Shown here: one piece after another, positions 1-9,898 of the stretch
Layout: the number at the start of each line of letters is the position of its first letter
Numbering within the stretch: the stretch's first letter is position 1
Source of the DNA: Acinetobacter populi
GTDB taxonomy: Bacteria; Pseudomonadota; Gammaproteobacteria; Pseudomonadales; Moraxellaceae
Direction: 5' to 3'
Assembly: GCF_002174125.1 (NCBI RefSeq)
Contig: NZ_NEXX01000004.1
Span: 124,001-188,000, forward strand
Length of the DNA: 64,000 nt
Translations under genes and position numbers: made by a program
Notes under the pieces: generated by a model
The model's database searches: none
The model's input: the letters and a program-made list of their open reading frames with translations, nothing else
What the model was told of the DNA's origin: nothing

Positions 1-965
1 GGATGGCGTAAAGCCCAGCTCAATTTCGGATCAACTTCCAGATCGAGATTGGGATGCTGGTCATTAACAATTTCACTGGCAGCAAACCCATAAAACCGCA
101 TCAGCCAGTCACTTTGATACAAACGGTTCTCTCGTAATAAAGGTGGGGCTGAACCGACCACGGGTAATAACTGATGTTCAGAATTAATCGGAATATAACC
201 GGAATAATAGACACGTTTTAGTTTAAATTCCCGATAGTGATGATCTGCCATCATCAATACGTCTTGATCACTTTCCTGATGAGCCCCCACCACCATTTGC
301 GTGGTTTGTCCCGCTGGGACATATTTCGGTACATGCTTAATGATTTGCCGTTCATCTTTCAGTTGAATCAGCCGATCACGTACCAGCCCCAAATCTTTCT
401 GTACTTCCTGATGCGATTTTTCTGGAGCATAAATTTTAAGTCCTGTTTCCGTCGGCATTTCCAGATTGATACTCATTCGATCGGCATATAGGCCAGCTTC
501 GTGAATCAGTTCCGGCGATGCCCCGGGAATGGTTTTTAAGTGAATATAACCGTTAAAATTCTCTTCCAGACGTAGTTTTCTAACTACCTGCATCATACGC
601 TCCATAGTATGGTCGGCAGACTTAAAAATGCCTGAACTTAAAAACAGACCTTCAATATAATTACGACGATAAAAGTTAATGGTTAAATCCACCACTTCCT
701 GCACGGTAAAGGCTGCCCGCTGCACATCATTGGAACGTCGGGACACACAATAAGCGCAGTCATAAATACAGACATTGCTAAATAATATTTTTAATAAGGA
801 GACACAGCGCCCATCTTCGGTAAAGGTATGACAAATCCCTGATCGACTTGCGTCACCTAAGCCTTTGTCTTTATTTTTACGATTGCTACCACTAGATGAA
901 CAAGACACATCATATTTGGCAGCATCGGCAAGAATATGGAGTTTTTCCCGGATTCGGTCGGACAT
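1..965 (-). CDS. Radical SAM protein, putative DNA modification/repair family (3' end cut by window edge)
   Basis: About 321 codons are visible, starting from ATG at 965 (MSDRIREK...) and running off the left edge. The iron-sulfur motif C-x3-C-x2-C is present as CIYDCAYC near residue 65, followed by SRRS and then EEVVDLTINFYRRN-like TIM-barrel sequence. This fits the radical SAM family annotated as 'putative DNA modification/repair radical SAM protein', which usually lies next to a DUF4130-type DNA-metabolism gene; that partner would be outside the window. The family has no proven substrate, so the DNA role is by annotation only. The identification rests on the cluster motif and overall resemblance, with no terminal part visible. 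Confidence 0.75.
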   Translation of the reverse strand, partial: MSDRIREKLHILADAAKYDVSCSSSGSNRKNKDKGLGDASRSGICHTFTEDGRCVSLLKILFSNVCIYDCAYCVSRRSNDVQRAAFTVQEVVDLTINFYRRNYIEGLFLSSGIFKSADHTMERMMQVVRKLRLEENFNGYIHLKTIPGASPELIHEAGLYADRMSINLEMPTETGLKIYAPEKSHQEVQKDLGLVRDRLIQLKDERQIIKHVPKYVPAGQTTQMVVGAHQESDQDVLMMADHHYREFKLKRVYYSGYIPINSEHQLLPVVGSAPPLLRENRLYQSDWLMRFYGFAASEIVNDQHPNLDLEVDPKLSWALRH

Positions 966-1243
966 GACTTTTCTCTTTATCGCAACATCAGCATACCCTA
1001 GCATGGGGCATTACTGACGTTAAGGGACTCTTCCATGTCGTGCGTCAAGACATGTCGTTAAAGTTTTGCTCTAAAGAAATTCCTATCTGGGTAAACAACA
1101 AAGTCGGTTAAAATTTCCCCGTTAATCATCATAATACTCAATACATTATTTACAATTCAAAATCTTCCTATTCTCAATCTATCCATAATTTTTATAGATC
1201 ATGACATACAGGTACTCTCACCTGATGAATTTAGTGAAAACTT

Positions 1244-1576
1244 ATGAATAAAATCATTGCTTCTGTTATGGCACTTGCCTTTACCACTTTAAGTGCAACC
1301 GCAATGGCGGCTTGTCCAACCGGTACAACGCTGGAAAAAGGGAAATGTGTTGCTATCGCAAAAACCACACAAAAAGCAAAAGCCACAACTACTGCGGCAA
1401 AAACAACTGTGAAAAAAGATAGCCAAAAAGCAAGTTCTACCGCCAAAACTGAAGTCAAAAAACTTGATAGCAAAGCAACTACAAGTAAAAATGCAGTAAA
1501 AGCAGAAACCAAAACAACTGCAACAAAAGCCAGCACAGATCTAAAACAAAAAGTTGATCAGAAAGCGAACTCTTAA
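1244..1576 (+). CDS. Small exported Lys/Ala/Thr-rich protein, function unknown
   Basis: A 110-residue protein with a clear signal peptide (about residues 1-22, ending AMA-A). A short segment with two cysteines (C-P-T-G-T-T-L-E-K-G-K-C) follows, and then an extremely Lys/Ala/Thr-rich tail with no hydrophobic core. The tail looks disordered and strongly basic, so it may bind envelope polyanions or nucleic acid, but that is inference. The opposite strand has a long hydrophobic frame over the same bases (1231-1536), an artefact of the Lys/Ala codon bias. It stands alone and is followed by a terminator hairpin. No family was recognised. Confidence 0.7.
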   Translation: MNKIIASVMALAFTTLSATAMAACPTGTTLEKGKCVAIAKTTQKAKATTTAAKTTVKKDSQKASSTAKTEVKKLDSKATTSKNAVKAETKTTATKASTDLKQKVDQKANS

Positions 1577-1593
1577 TTTCTATTCTCTTCAAC

Positions 1594-1625
1594 AAGAAGC
1601 AGGTCATCAATACCTGCTTCTTTAA
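1594..1625 (+). terminator. Rho-independent terminator after the basic exported protein
   Basis: An 11-bp perfect stem AAGAAGCAGGT / ACCTGCTTCTT (1594-1604 and 1612-1622) with a 7-nt loop and a T-rich tail, 18 bp after the stop of the gene ending at 1576. Confidence 0.8.
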
Positions 1626-1740
1626 TTTTAGCCAGCCCTTTTTCTTAAAGTCTTTAAATCCTATTTATTCCTGATTTTCTTCTAAGCTTGCTTTAAAATA
1701 CGATCAACGCATCAATCAAAAAATTGAGTATTAAAGACAT

Positions 1741-2208
1741 ATGCTTTTAGTCAGTGCCTGTCTGGCAGGCGAGCCAGTTCGTTACGATGGTCAGGACAGT
1801 GCTCATGATAAAATTCGGCAATTGATCCAGCAGGGAAAAGCAAAATTTGTCTGTCCTGAATTACTTGGCGGCTTTCCTATTCCCCGCTTACCTGCCGAAA
1901 TCGTCAATGGCACAGGGCTGGATGTGTTAAACGGCACGGCAAAAGTTATGGACTGTGCGGGTGAAGATGTGACGACACAATATCTTGACGGGGCTTATAA
2001 AGCCCTGAAAATTGCACAGGATTTAGATGCAAGCTGTATCGTGTTAAAAGAAAATAGCCCTTCCTGTGGTAGTCAACAGATTTATGATGGTTCATTTGAT
2101 GGACATAAAATCATGGGAATGGGTGTGACTGCTGCTTTGTTTAGACAACATGGATTTAATGTCATTTCAGAACATCAATTGCAAGACTGGCTAGAATCTC
2201 ATACTTAA
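1741..2208 (+). CDS. DUF523 family protein
   Basis: 155 residues, full length for DUF523. Conserved signatures are CLAGEPVRYDG near the N-terminus, CPE-LLGGFPIPR around residue 38, and LKENSPSCG around residue 103. The cysteine spacing suggests metal or thiol chemistry, but no activity is established for the family. There is no strong Shine-Dalgarno before ATG 1741, but the conserved VSACLAG start makes this the likely N-terminus. The gene stands alone and converges with the MFS gene, whose stop is 53 bp away; no hairpin separates them. Confidence 0.85.
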   Translation: MLLVSACLAGEPVRYDGQDSAHDKIRQLIQQGKAKFVCPELLGGFPIPRLPAEIVNGTGLDVLNGTAKVMDCAGEDVTTQYLDGAYKALKIAQDLDASCIVLKENSPSCGSQQIYDGSFDGHKIMGMGVTAALFRQHGFNVISEHQLQDWLESHT

Positions 2209-2260
2209 TTTGTTCTATTAGGTATGAATAAAGCCCAAATCCAAATAATAGATACATCCA

Positions 2261-3448
2261 TCAATTGATATGAACGCGTTGTTGCATCTGTCTAAAATGC
2301 AACAATAACAGGGATAAGCACAGTATTCCCATTACCAGACAAAAACTGACTACACCCCAGATCATGCCAAAATGATCGGAAAGATATCCCACTGCCAAAA
2401 TCGGCAGAATTGTCCCTAGATAAGCCATAAACAGATAAGTGGATACGACCGCCGCACGATTTTCTGTTTGCGTCATTTTATTGACCAGTGAAAATGCCGC
2501 CAGCAGTGTTAAACCATGTCCGATTCCCACGCCAACCACACTGATAAAAAATAAGATACTCCATTGCATCAGCATACATATGGCAAGAATCACATAACTA
2601 CCAATCAAGGTATATAGTCCCAGATTTAATCCTTTATGCGGTTCCAGAGATTTTGCAATAATCTGAGAAGACGCCGACAACAGTAAAATACTGGAAATCG
2701 TCATACCACTCACCAGAGGACCATGCCATGGAATGACTTCCTTTATAAAAGAAGGTGCTAGAGAGGCAAATAAACTAAAGGAACCAAAGGCACTAAAGGC
2801 GGAAAACCCAATAATCAGAAACAGTAATTTATATTTGGTTTCCGGCATTTCCAGATGCGGCATAAAGGTGAGTTTCTGTGGCGTAAACTTTGCTTTTAAA
2901 CGAAACAAACTAACCAAACTTAATAAAGACAACAGAATAATCGGTAAATAAGGCGTCACCAGCGGATAGGCAAAAAACTGGGCAATAAAGCCACCAATCA
3001 CTGGACCGACCCCAAATCCTATCACGGTAATAATAGAACTTAACTGTGCTGAATAAGCCTTATGAGAATCCGGAATGGTATAAAACAGACCGAGCATTGC
3101 AGAGGTGTTAATGAGTCCTGAGGCGATACCGATAATAAAGCGCCCAATCGACAACCAGAATACGTTCGGTGCAAATGCCGATAATCCCAAACCCAAAATA
3201 CACAGCAACAAACCCAGCTGCAAAGTGCGAACATAACCTATATGATTGGAAACGCGTCCTAAAAACAACAGTGCTGCCAGACAACCAAACATATAGGCAA
3301 CAAAGATATAGGTAATCTGACTAGGTAAAAGATGCCATGATAATTCATAGATGGGATATAAAGGACTGGATAACGCAGTCCCCGAAGTGCCGACACAAAG
3401 CGCCAGACTGACCATTAAAAATGGCTGCCAGGTCTGTCGAGTATTCAT
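2261..3448 (-). CDS. MFS transporter, probable drug/metabolite exporter
   Basis: 395 residues with about 12 hydrophobic segments, typical of the major facilitator superfamily. Features include an early acidic-free loop with LGRVSNHIGYVRTLQ (the loop 2-3 signature region) and a glycine-rich GFGVGPVIGGF segment resembling the exporter motif C. The substrate cannot be read from the sequence. The start at 3448 has a GGAT Shine-Dalgarno-like element nine bases upstream. It is a single-gene unit on the minus strand. Confidence 0.8.
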   Translation of the reverse strand: MNTRQTWQPFLMVSLALCVGTSGTALSSPLYPIYELSWHLLPSQITYIFVAYMFGCLAALLFLGRVSNHIGYVRTLQLGLLLCILGLGLSAFAPNVFWLSIGRFIIGIASGLINTSAMLGLFYTIPDSHKAYSAQLSSIITVIGFGVGPVIGGFIAQFFAYPLVTPYLPIILLSLLSLVSLFRLKAKFTPQKLTFMPHLEMPETKYKLLFLIIGFSAFSAFGSFSLFASLAPSFIKEVIPWHGPLVSGMTISSILLLSASSQIIAKSLEPHKGLNLGLYTLIGSYVILAICMLMQWSILFFISVVGVGIGHGLTLLAAFSLVNKMTQTENRAAVVSTYLFMAYLGTILPILAVGYLSDHFGMIWGVVSFCLVMGILCLSLLLLHFRQMQQRVHIN

Positions 3449-3565
3449 GATGATCCAGGTGCTTTAAAATTTGAAGGTAAAATTTATACCGATCAGATCA
3501 TTGTTTCAACCAGATGGTCAGAAATTCACAAGTTTTATTACTTGTGCTACACAAAATAAAATGCT

Positions 3566-4291
3566 TTATGATGCGCATAACAAACGAATAGGCATCATAT
3601 ATTGATAGGGTTGATATTGATCCTTGTCGATATCATAAAACCGAGCAAATTTATGGCGTTTAATCATATCCTCAATGACTTCCTTGATACGTGGCGCTAC
3701 ATCTGGATCTGACAAACGAACCTGCACTTGACCCGACTGATCAACATCAATATATGCTTTTAAATCCACTAAAGGTTGATCTGCTTTTTGAGTATTCAAT
3801 TTACAGTATTGTACCGTCACATAGCGCAGTTGCTGGAGGTCCAATTTTGGTGGTTGAAATTGATCATGTCCGGATAAAAAACGATAATTCATCAAATAAT
3901 GTGGATAAGGTTGACGGACACTTTCAACGATTTTTGTCTTTTTATTTTCATACAATTGCGACATTTGTGGTAAGGTTTCAACCTGTATCGCATTGGCCAG
4001 CTTAAGCACATGCTGATTGAGCAGCATAAGTTCTGGATGCGGATTTTTTAGAATAATTTGTGGCTTTTTCTTATTTTTATCATTAATGCGAATTTCAACC
4101 TGCCATTGATAATTTGCTGCATCTTGAGGAAAGGGAATGAGATATTCCACATTATCTACAAGTTGCTCTGTATCTCGAAGAGGTTTTAGTTTGGTCCACT
4201 GTGCGGAATCAAATGTTTGTGCCAGCAAATCCTGTGAGAGCATAGCAACAACCATTAAAATACTCATCCGCATAAAAGATAATATATGCAT
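3566..4291 (-). CDS. Exported protein of unknown function
   Basis: The open frame extends to 4390, but the ATG at 4291 is chosen because it gives MHILSFMRMSILMVVAMLS..., a signal peptide ending near LLAQ; the upstream 33 codons read as random sequence and would run into the glyQ promoter region. The mature protein of about 215 residues is soluble and charged, with two cysteines (one in VQYCKL, one near the C-terminal LLCAS). Residues around DVDQSGQVQVRLSDPDVAPRIK resemble a beta-rich periplasmic domain. No family recognised. It is divergent from glyQ. Confidence 0.65.
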   Translation of the reverse strand: MHILSFMRMSILMVVAMLSQDLLAQTFDSAQWTKLKPLRDTEQLVDNVEYLIPFPQDAANYQWQVEIRINDKNKKKPQIILKNPHPELMLLNQHVLKLANAIQVETLPQMSQLYENKKTKIVESVRQPYPHYLMNYRFLSGHDQFQPPKLDLQQLRYVTVQYCKLNTQKADQPLVDLKAYIDVDQSGQVQVRLSDPDVAPRIKEVIEDMIKRHKFARFYDIDKDQYQPYQYMMPIRLLCAS

Positions 4292-4419
4292 TTTTGATCC
4301 AGATATTGTATCTACCTCAATATTAGCTGAGAAATTAACTGATTTATAGCCTTTGCCACATCTCAACAAAATCCTTATACTTAAGCACAATTTTTACTTA
4401 GACTTATAACGGATACAGC

Positions 4420-5415
4420 ATGAGCCGTGCCATATCACATATTGATACTTTTCAGGGTTTAATCCTTGCCTTACAAAACTATTGGGCAGAACAGGGCTGT
4501 GTGGTCTTGCAACCTTATGATCTGGAAATGGGTGCGGGGACATTTCATACCGCAACCTTTTTACGTGCGCTTGGACCAGAGACATGGAATGCAGCCTATG
4601 TACAGCCCTCTCGTCGTCCAAAAGATGGCCGCTATGGTGAAAATCCAAACCGTCTGCAACATTATTATCAGTTTCAGGTGGTATTAAAACCCAACCCAAG
4701 TAATATCCAGCAATTGTATCTGGATTCCTTAAAAGCCATTGGTATTGATCCATTGGTACATGACATTCGTTTTGTTGAGGATAACTGGGAATCACCAACA
4801 CTGGGTGCATGGGGATTGGGCTGGGAAGTCTGGTTAAATGGTATGGAGGTAACGCAGTTTACCTACTTCCAGCAAGTCGGTGGTGTGGAATGCTATCCAG
4901 TGACCGGTGAAATCACCTATGGTCTGGAACGTCTGGCCATGTATCTGCAAGGTGTTGATTCGGTTTATGATCTAGTCTGGACCAAAGGTCAGTTTGGGAC
5001 GGTTACCTATGGCGATGTATTCCATCAAAATGAAGTCGAACAATCCACCTATAACTTTGAACAAGCACCAATTGATAAACTGTTTGAATTATTTGATTTT
5101 TATGAATCCGAGTCAAATCGTTTGATGCAGGCAGAATTACCATTACCAGCCTATGAACAAGTGATTAAAGCATCGCACTGTTTTAACCTGCTGGATGCCC
5201 GTGGCGCAATTTCCGTGACTGAACGTCAGCGTTACATTCTGCGGGTACGTACCCTTGCCCGTGCCATTGCACAGAGCTATGTACAATCTCGTGCCAAATT
5301 AGGTTTCCCAATGGCAGAACCAGAATTACGTGATGAAGTATTGGCACAGTTAAAAGCGCAAGCCGATGCGGAAGCATTACTCAATAAAGCCAATGCGGAA
5401 ATGAATCAGGGTTAA
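4420..5415 (+). CDS. glyQ: Glycine--tRNA ligase alpha subunit
   Basis: Class II aminoacyl-tRNA synthetase subunit that, with GlyS, forms the alpha2beta2 bacterial glycyl-tRNA synthetase; GlyQ carries the catalytic core that activates glycine with ATP. It contains the conserved stretches [38 protein letters not shown] and [11 protein letters not shown]. At 331 residues it is slightly longer than the E. coli protein (about 303), the excess lying in an Ala/Glu-rich C-terminal tail. CGGA lies eight bases before the ATG. glyS follows after 3 bp, an obvious two-gene operon. Confidence 0.97.
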   Translation: MSRAISHIDTFQGLILALQNYWAEQGCVVLQPYDLEMGAGTFHTATFLRALGPETWNAAYVQPSRRPKDGRYGENPNRLQHYYQFQVVLKPNPSNIQQLYLDSLKAIGIDPLVHDIRFVEDNWESPTLGAWGLGWEVWLNGMEVTQFTYFQQVGGVECYPVTGEITYGLERLAMYLQGVDSVYDLVWTKGQFGTVTYGDVFHQNEVEQSTYNFEQAPIDKLFELFDFYESESNRLMQAELPLPAYEQVIKASHCFNLLDARGAISVTERQRYILRVRTLARAIAQSYVQSRAKLGFPMAEPELRDEVLAQLKAQADAEALLNKANAEMNQG

Positions 5416-5418
5416 ATC

Positions 5419-7488
5419 ATGAGCTTACACACTGTATTATTTGAACTTGGCTGTGAAGAACTGCCACCCAAAAGCCTTAAAAACTTGCGTGATGCCTTGA
5501 AAAGTGAAGTCGAAAAAGGCTTACAGGCAGCAGGTCTGGCCTTTGAACACATTGACGCGTATGCTGCGCCACGTCGTCTGGCACTGAAAATCGTTGCGGT
5601 AGAAGGTCAGCAACCCGATACACAAAAACGCTTTGATGGCCCTGCTGTACAAGCTGCCTATGATAGCGAAGGTAAACCAACCAAAGCACTGGAAGGCTTT
5701 ATGCGTGGTCAGGGCATCAGCGCTGAACAAGTTTCTACCTTTCAGGCAGGTAAAGTCGAAAAAGTTTGCTATTACAAAGATATCAAAGGTCAAAATCTAG
5801 ATACCTTGTTACCGGTAATTTTACAAACTGCACTGGATAATTTACCGATTGCCAAACGTATGCGCTCGGCAGCAAGTCGTACCGAATTTGTACGCCCTGT
5901 GCAATGGGTAGTGTTGCTTAAAGATGACCAGATTATTGATGCGACGATTCAAGACTTTAAAACCGGAAATGTAACGTATGGTCATCGTTTCCATGCGCCG
6001 GAAGCAATTACTCTCAAACATGCCAATGATTATCTGGATGCACTGCGTCAAGCCAAAGTCATTGCCAGTTTTGAAGAACGTCAAGCCATTATTGATGCAC
6101 AGGTTAAACAATTGGCTGATGAGGTCAATGCCATTGCCATTGTCCCTGCTGATCTACGTGATGAAGTCACAGCGCTGGTCGAATTACCTGTTGCCTTACG
6201 TGCTACCTTTGAAGAACGTTTCCTTGCCGTACCACAGGAAGCCTTGATTACCACCATGCAGGATAACCAAAAATATTTCTGTTTGGTCGATCACCATAAT
6301 AAATTACAACCTTATTTCATTACCATTTCGAATATTGAGTCAAAAGACCCGACACAAATTATTGAAGGTAATGAAAAAGTCGTACGTCCACGTTTAAGCG
6401 ATGCAGAATTTTTCTTCTTGCAGGATCAAAAACAACCGCTGGCCAGCCGTAAAGATAAACTCAAAAACATGGTCTTTCAGGCACAGCTTGGTACACTTTG
6501 GGAAAAAACCGAACGTGTCGCCAAACTGTCGGTGGCACTTTCACAAATTACTGGAGCTCAGGCAGTCGATGCAGAAAAAGCTGCTTTCCTGTCCAAATGC
6601 GACTTAACATCTGAACTGGTCGGTGAATTCCCTGAATTGCAAGGCATTGCAGGTACTTATTATGCCCACCTTGAAGGTGAAAATGATGAAGTCGCACAAG
6701 CACTAGGCGAACAATATTTACCAAAATTTGCCGGCGATGTATTACCACAAACCAAAACAGGTACCACCCTTGCCCTTGCTGATCGTCTAGTGACATTGGT
6801 GGGTATTTTTGGTATTGGTCAGGCGCCTACAGGCTCCAAAGACCCGTTTGCATTACGCCGTTCAGCCATCGGGATTCTGCGTCTAATCATTGAAAATGAA
6901 CTGGATGTTACACTCGATGAATTGGTACTACTCACTTTAGACGACTATGCTGACGTAATTAAAGATCATGCCAAGACCCGTGCTGATGCAGTGGCGTTCC
7001 TTGAAGGACGTTATCGTGCCAAATATGAAGATCAGGGTGTTGATGTTGATGTGATTCAAGCCGTACAAGCATTGTCACCGGCATCACCTCTGGATTTCGA
7101 CAAACGAATTACTGCGGTACAACATTTCCGTACCCTGCCGGAAGCCGCAGCATTGGCAGCCGCCAATAAACGTGTTGCCAACATTCTTGCCAAAGAAGCA
7201 ACACCGGAAGGTGCAGTGATTGAAAGCAAACTGGTTGAAGATGCCGAAAAAGCACTGTATCAACAGTTACAAAGCCTAACTACCGAAGTTCAGCCATTAC
7301 TGGCTAGCCGTAACTATACCGAAGCTTTGTCTAAACTGGCAGCATTACGTGCACCAATTGATGCCTTCTTTGAAAATGTTATGGTTATGGCAGATGATGC
7401 CGAACTCAAAGCCAATCGCTTACGTTTACTGGCGCAATTACGTGGTTTGTTTACTGCGGTTGCCGATATCAGCGTATTGCAACATTAA
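5419..7488 (+). CDS. glyS: Glycine--tRNA ligase beta subunit
   Basis: 689 residues, normal length for the tRNA-binding beta subunit. It has the standard N-terminus [14 protein letters not shown], a middle HD-like domain with [21 protein letters not shown], the conserved [19 protein letters not shown] block, and a C-terminal anticodon-binding DALR-like region ending in [13 protein letters not shown]. It is translated together with glyQ (3-bp spacing) and ends at a strong hairpin terminator. Confidence 0.97.
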   Translation: MSLHTVLFELGCEELPPKSLKNLRDALKSEVEKGLQAAGLAFEHIDAYAAPRRLALKIVAVEGQQPDTQKRFDGPAVQAAYDSEGKPTKALEGFMRGQGISAEQVSTFQAGKVEKVCYYKDIKGQNLDTLLPVILQTALDNLPIAKRMRSAASRTEFVRPVQWVVLLKDDQIIDATIQDFKTGNVTYGHRFHAPEAITLKHANDYLDALRQAKVIASFEERQAIIDAQVKQLADEVNAIAIVPADLRDEVTALVELPVALRATFEERFLAVPQEALITTMQDNQKYFCLVDHHNKLQPYFITISNIESKDPTQIIEGNEKVVRPRLSDAEFFFLQDQKQPLASRKDKLKNMVFQAQLGTLWEKTERVAKLSVALSQITGAQAVDAEKAAFLSKCDLTSELVGEFPELQGIAGTYYAHLEGENDEVAQALGEQYLPKFAGDVLPQTKTGTTLALADRLVTLVGIFGIGQAPTGSKDPFALRRSAIGILRLIIENELDVTLDELVLLTLDDYADVIKDHAKTRADAVAFLEGRYRAKYEDQGVDVDVIQAVQALSPASPLDFDKRITAVQHFRTLPEAAALAAANKRVANILAKEATPEGAVIESKLVEDAEKALYQQLQSLTTEVQPLLASRNYTEALSKLAALRAPIDAFFENVMVMADDAELKANRLRLLAQLRGLFTAVADISVLQH

Positions 7489-7513
7489 GCCTGAATTTTA
7501 TTGAAGCCCTTAT

Positions 7514-7545
7514 AAACCCTGCTCATTTATAGCAGGGTTTATTTT
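7514..7545 (+). terminator. Terminator of the glyQS operon
   Basis: Perfect 10-bp stem AAACCCTGCT / AGCAGGGTTT (7514-7523, 7531-7540) with a 7-nt loop and a TATTTTT tail, 25 bp after the glyS stop. Confidence 0.85.
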
Positions 7546-7708
7546 TACCATTAAAATAGGCAAAAATAATTTTCAATATAGATGGATATATACAGAGAAT
7601 TGGAATAAATGAATCACAACGCAGCATAACAAAATATATAAAATCATACATTTTCCATATGCCATAACTCGCTATACTAAAATCAATTCGTTAGCACATT
7701 ATGAAAAT

Positions 7709-8149
7709 ATGAACATCAAAATGATTTTACTCACGGCTGCAAGCTGTGTTGCTATTGCAGCCTGTCATCATAGTCCCATTCATCCTACAGAGGAAAATGG
7801 ACAACTGGTTCAAAAAATTGAGAATTTACAGGCTGTACCGGCAAGCGATAGCAATGATGCCAAGTTATACCAACTGGATAAAGGCTGTGCCATTGAATTT
7901 ACTGGCTTTTATGAAACTGGTAAAGCAACTGAAACATGGACATTCCAAGGTAAGCAACTGCTGTCTGCAAAATCTGTCATCAGTACCTATGTTGATCATG
8001 GATTGAATCAAGCCAATGACTTTGATCAACCGATTAAGATCGCATCACAGCAACAAAAAAACTTTGATACCCATAATGCAGATACACAGAAGAACTTCCA
8101 ATCATTGCTCGGTTATTTTAAAGACGATGAATTACAGAAATGTCAATAA
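7709..8149 (+). CDS. Putative lipoprotein, function unknown
   Basis: 146 residues. The N-terminus has a short hydrophobic stretch ending VAIAAC-H at residue 19, a plausible lipobox, so the mature protein would be lipid-anchored through Cys19. The rest is soluble, with two further cysteines (around residue 55 in KGCAIEF and near the C-terminus in LQKCQ) that could form a disulfide. No domain recognised. The start lacks a clear Shine-Dalgarno. A second exported protein follows 35 bp downstream, so the two may be co-transcribed. Confidence 0.65.
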   Translation: MNIKMILLTAASCVAIAACHHSPIHPTEENGQLVQKIENLQAVPASDSNDAKLYQLDKGCAIEFTGFYETGKATETWTFQGKQLLSAKSVISTYVDHGLNQANDFDQPIKIASQQQKNFDTHNADTQKNFQSLLGYFKDDELQKCQ

Positions 8150-8184
8150 AGCAGATGTTATAAATAGAAGTATATAAGGAAATC

Positions 8185-8625
8185 ATGATGATGAAACAGG
8201 CAATACTACTTTTAGGCACGACATTGTTACTGGCCTCTGCGACTTTTGCCGAAGAAGCCCCAGCAACACAAGCAAGCAATGGATTGCCTGATAATCCGAG
8301 TTTATGGCGAGTTCTAACCTATAAATCAGGGCAAACATTATCAAAAACAGGTGATGCGATTCAGCGTGGTGCCGAAAATACCAGTCAGTCGATCCAAAAC
8401 CAGAATATTGGAGAACGTGTTGAACAAGGTGCGACATCAACTGCACAATTTGCTAAGGAAAAAACTCAACAGGCGACCACCTATGGCAAGGAAAAATGGC
8501 AACAAGGTAAAGAAGCCATCATTGGTACACCCAACAATGGCACAGCACCAATTGAATCTCGCCCATTAACCACACCGATACAGCCAGCAAATCAAGGCAA
8601 TATTTCCAATAGCCCAGAAAATTAG
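8185..8625 (+). CDS. Small exported protein, function unknown
   Basis: 146 residues with a signal peptide (MMMKQAILLLGTTLLLASATFA, cleavage near residue 22) and an AAGGAA Shine-Dalgarno six bases from the ATG. The mature part is rich in Gln, Lys, Thr and Ala, with spaced amphipathic helices (around EQGATSTAQFAKEKTQQ) reminiscent of stress or LEA-like helical repeats, and a proline-rich unstructured C-terminus. No family assigned. It probably follows the putative lipoprotein in one transcript. Confidence 0.65.
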   Translation: MMMKQAILLLGTTLLLASATFAEEAPATQASNGLPDNPSLWRVLTYKSGQTLSKTGDAIQRGAENTSQSIQNQNIGERVEQGATSTAQFAKEKTQQATTYGKEKWQQGKEAIIGTPNNGTAPIESRPLTTPIQPANQGNISNSPEN

Positions 8626-8644
8626 CCTTAATCCTTTTCACTTT

Positions 8645-9889
8645 TTAAGCAGTTAAGATGACCTGTTCATTCTGCCGTTGCATGATGATTTTACCATGAC
8701 GCACGCTAAGATAAGCTTTCGCCTGATTGGCTAGTGCGTCATAATCATTTTTTGCATTGAGTAAAATAAAGTTTGCAGGTCGATGAACTTCCAAACCATA
8801 TTGATCCTGTAAATTTAATGCCTTGGCAGAATTATCTGAAATAAAATCTAGACATCGTTGTAAATCCTCGTAACCCAACATATGACAAATATGTAATCCG
8901 GCATCCAGTATCCGCATAATATTGCCATTTCCTATCGGATACCACGGATCACGAATAGAATCTTGAGCAAAACAGATATTCATGCCAGCACGATCTATCT
9001 CGTAAACACGTGTTAATCCGCGCCTTTTGGGATAAGTATCAAACCGCCCCTGCAAATGAATACTTTCGGTAGGACAGGAGATAAAATTAATACCTGAGCG
9101 TTTTAGCAAACGGAATAATTTAAAACAATAGGCATTATCATATGAACCCATAGCAGTGGTATGACTAGCTGTCACATGTGCACCCATACCGCGAATACGG
9201 GCTTCATCTGCCAGCACTTCCAAAAATCGTGAATTGGGATCATCAATTTCATCACAATGGACATCAACCAATTTATCATGTCGTTCTGCCAAATCCATAA
9301 GAAATTTAACCGAACTCACACCTTTATCCCGTGTATATTCAAAATGGGGAATTCCACCTATCACATCTACCCCCATATCAACCGCGCGTTGCATTAACTC
9401 CCGCCCCTGTTGAAAGGATTCTATGCCTTCCTGCGGAAATGCCACAATTTGCAAATTAATCAAGTGTTTAACTGAATCCTTTAGTTCCAGCATAGCCGTC
9501 AAAGCCGTTAACTGAGGATCTGTCACATCCACATGTGTACGCACATGTTGAATACCATGTTGGGCAAGCATATGAATTACTTTAGTCGCGCGCTGCTTAG
9601 TATCTTCTGCGGTAATGCTAGCTTTGCGTTGCCCCCAACGTTCAATGCCTTCAAAAAGTGTACCGGACATATTCCATTCCGGTTCTCCTGCCGTTAATAC
9701 AGCATCTAAATGGATATGTGGCTCCACAAAAGGGGCCATAAGTAAGTTTTCCTCTGCATCAATAATTTCAGGAAGAGAAGAAGATGGTAGTTTTTCAGAT
9801 TGCAGCGTCAAGGCATGAATCACACCATTTGCGGTTTCTAAAGTGTATAGCCCGTCTTTGCCACGTAAAGTCGCATTAATTACTTTCAT
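8645..9889 (-). CDS. codA: Cytosine deaminase (amidohydrolase superfamily)
   Basis: 414 residues, the size of E. coli CodA, which hydrolyses cytosine to uracil and ammonia. Metal-ligand motifs are visible: PHIHLDA with His58/His60, VHCDE at residues 210-214, GAHVTASHT near 237-243, and QDSIRDPWYPIG at about 309-320, where Asp310 matches the catalytic metal-binding aspartate. It is the last gene of a three-gene unit with the permease and a PucR-type regulator; only 9 bp separate it from the regulator. AGGA lies before the ATG. A related substrate such as a creatinine- or isoguanine-like ring is possible, but the CodB-like neighbour favours cytosine. Confidence 0.88.
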   Translation of the reverse strand: MKVINATLRGKDGLYTLETANGVIHALTLQSEKLPSSSLPEIIDAEENLLMAPFVEPHIHLDAVLTAGEPEWNMSGTLFEGIERWGQRKASITAEDTKQRATKVIHMLAQHGIQHVRTHVDVTDPQLTALTAMLELKDSVKHLINLQIVAFPQEGIESFQQGRELMQRAVDMGVDVIGGIPHFEYTRDKGVSSVKFLMDLAERHDKLVDVHCDEIDDPNSRFLEVLADEARIRGMGAHVTASHTTAMGSYDNAYCFKLFRLLKRSGINFISCPTESIHLQGRFDTYPKRRGLTRVYEIDRAGMNICFAQDSIRDPWYPIGNGNIMRILDAGLHICHMLGYEDLQRCLDFISDNSAKALNLQDQYGLEVHRPANFILLNAKNDYDALANQAKAYLSVRHGKIIMQRQNEQVILTA

Positions 9890-9898
9890 GAATTTATC

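Noticed and set aside
237..491. Plus-strand frame in the radical SAM gene
   Set aside because: Antisense to a clearly conserved protein and lacking any recognisable domain.
1231..1536. Long hydrophobic frame on the minus strand
   Set aside because: Antisense to a Lys/Ala-rich gene; the hydrophobicity follows from codon bias, and there is no ribosome site.
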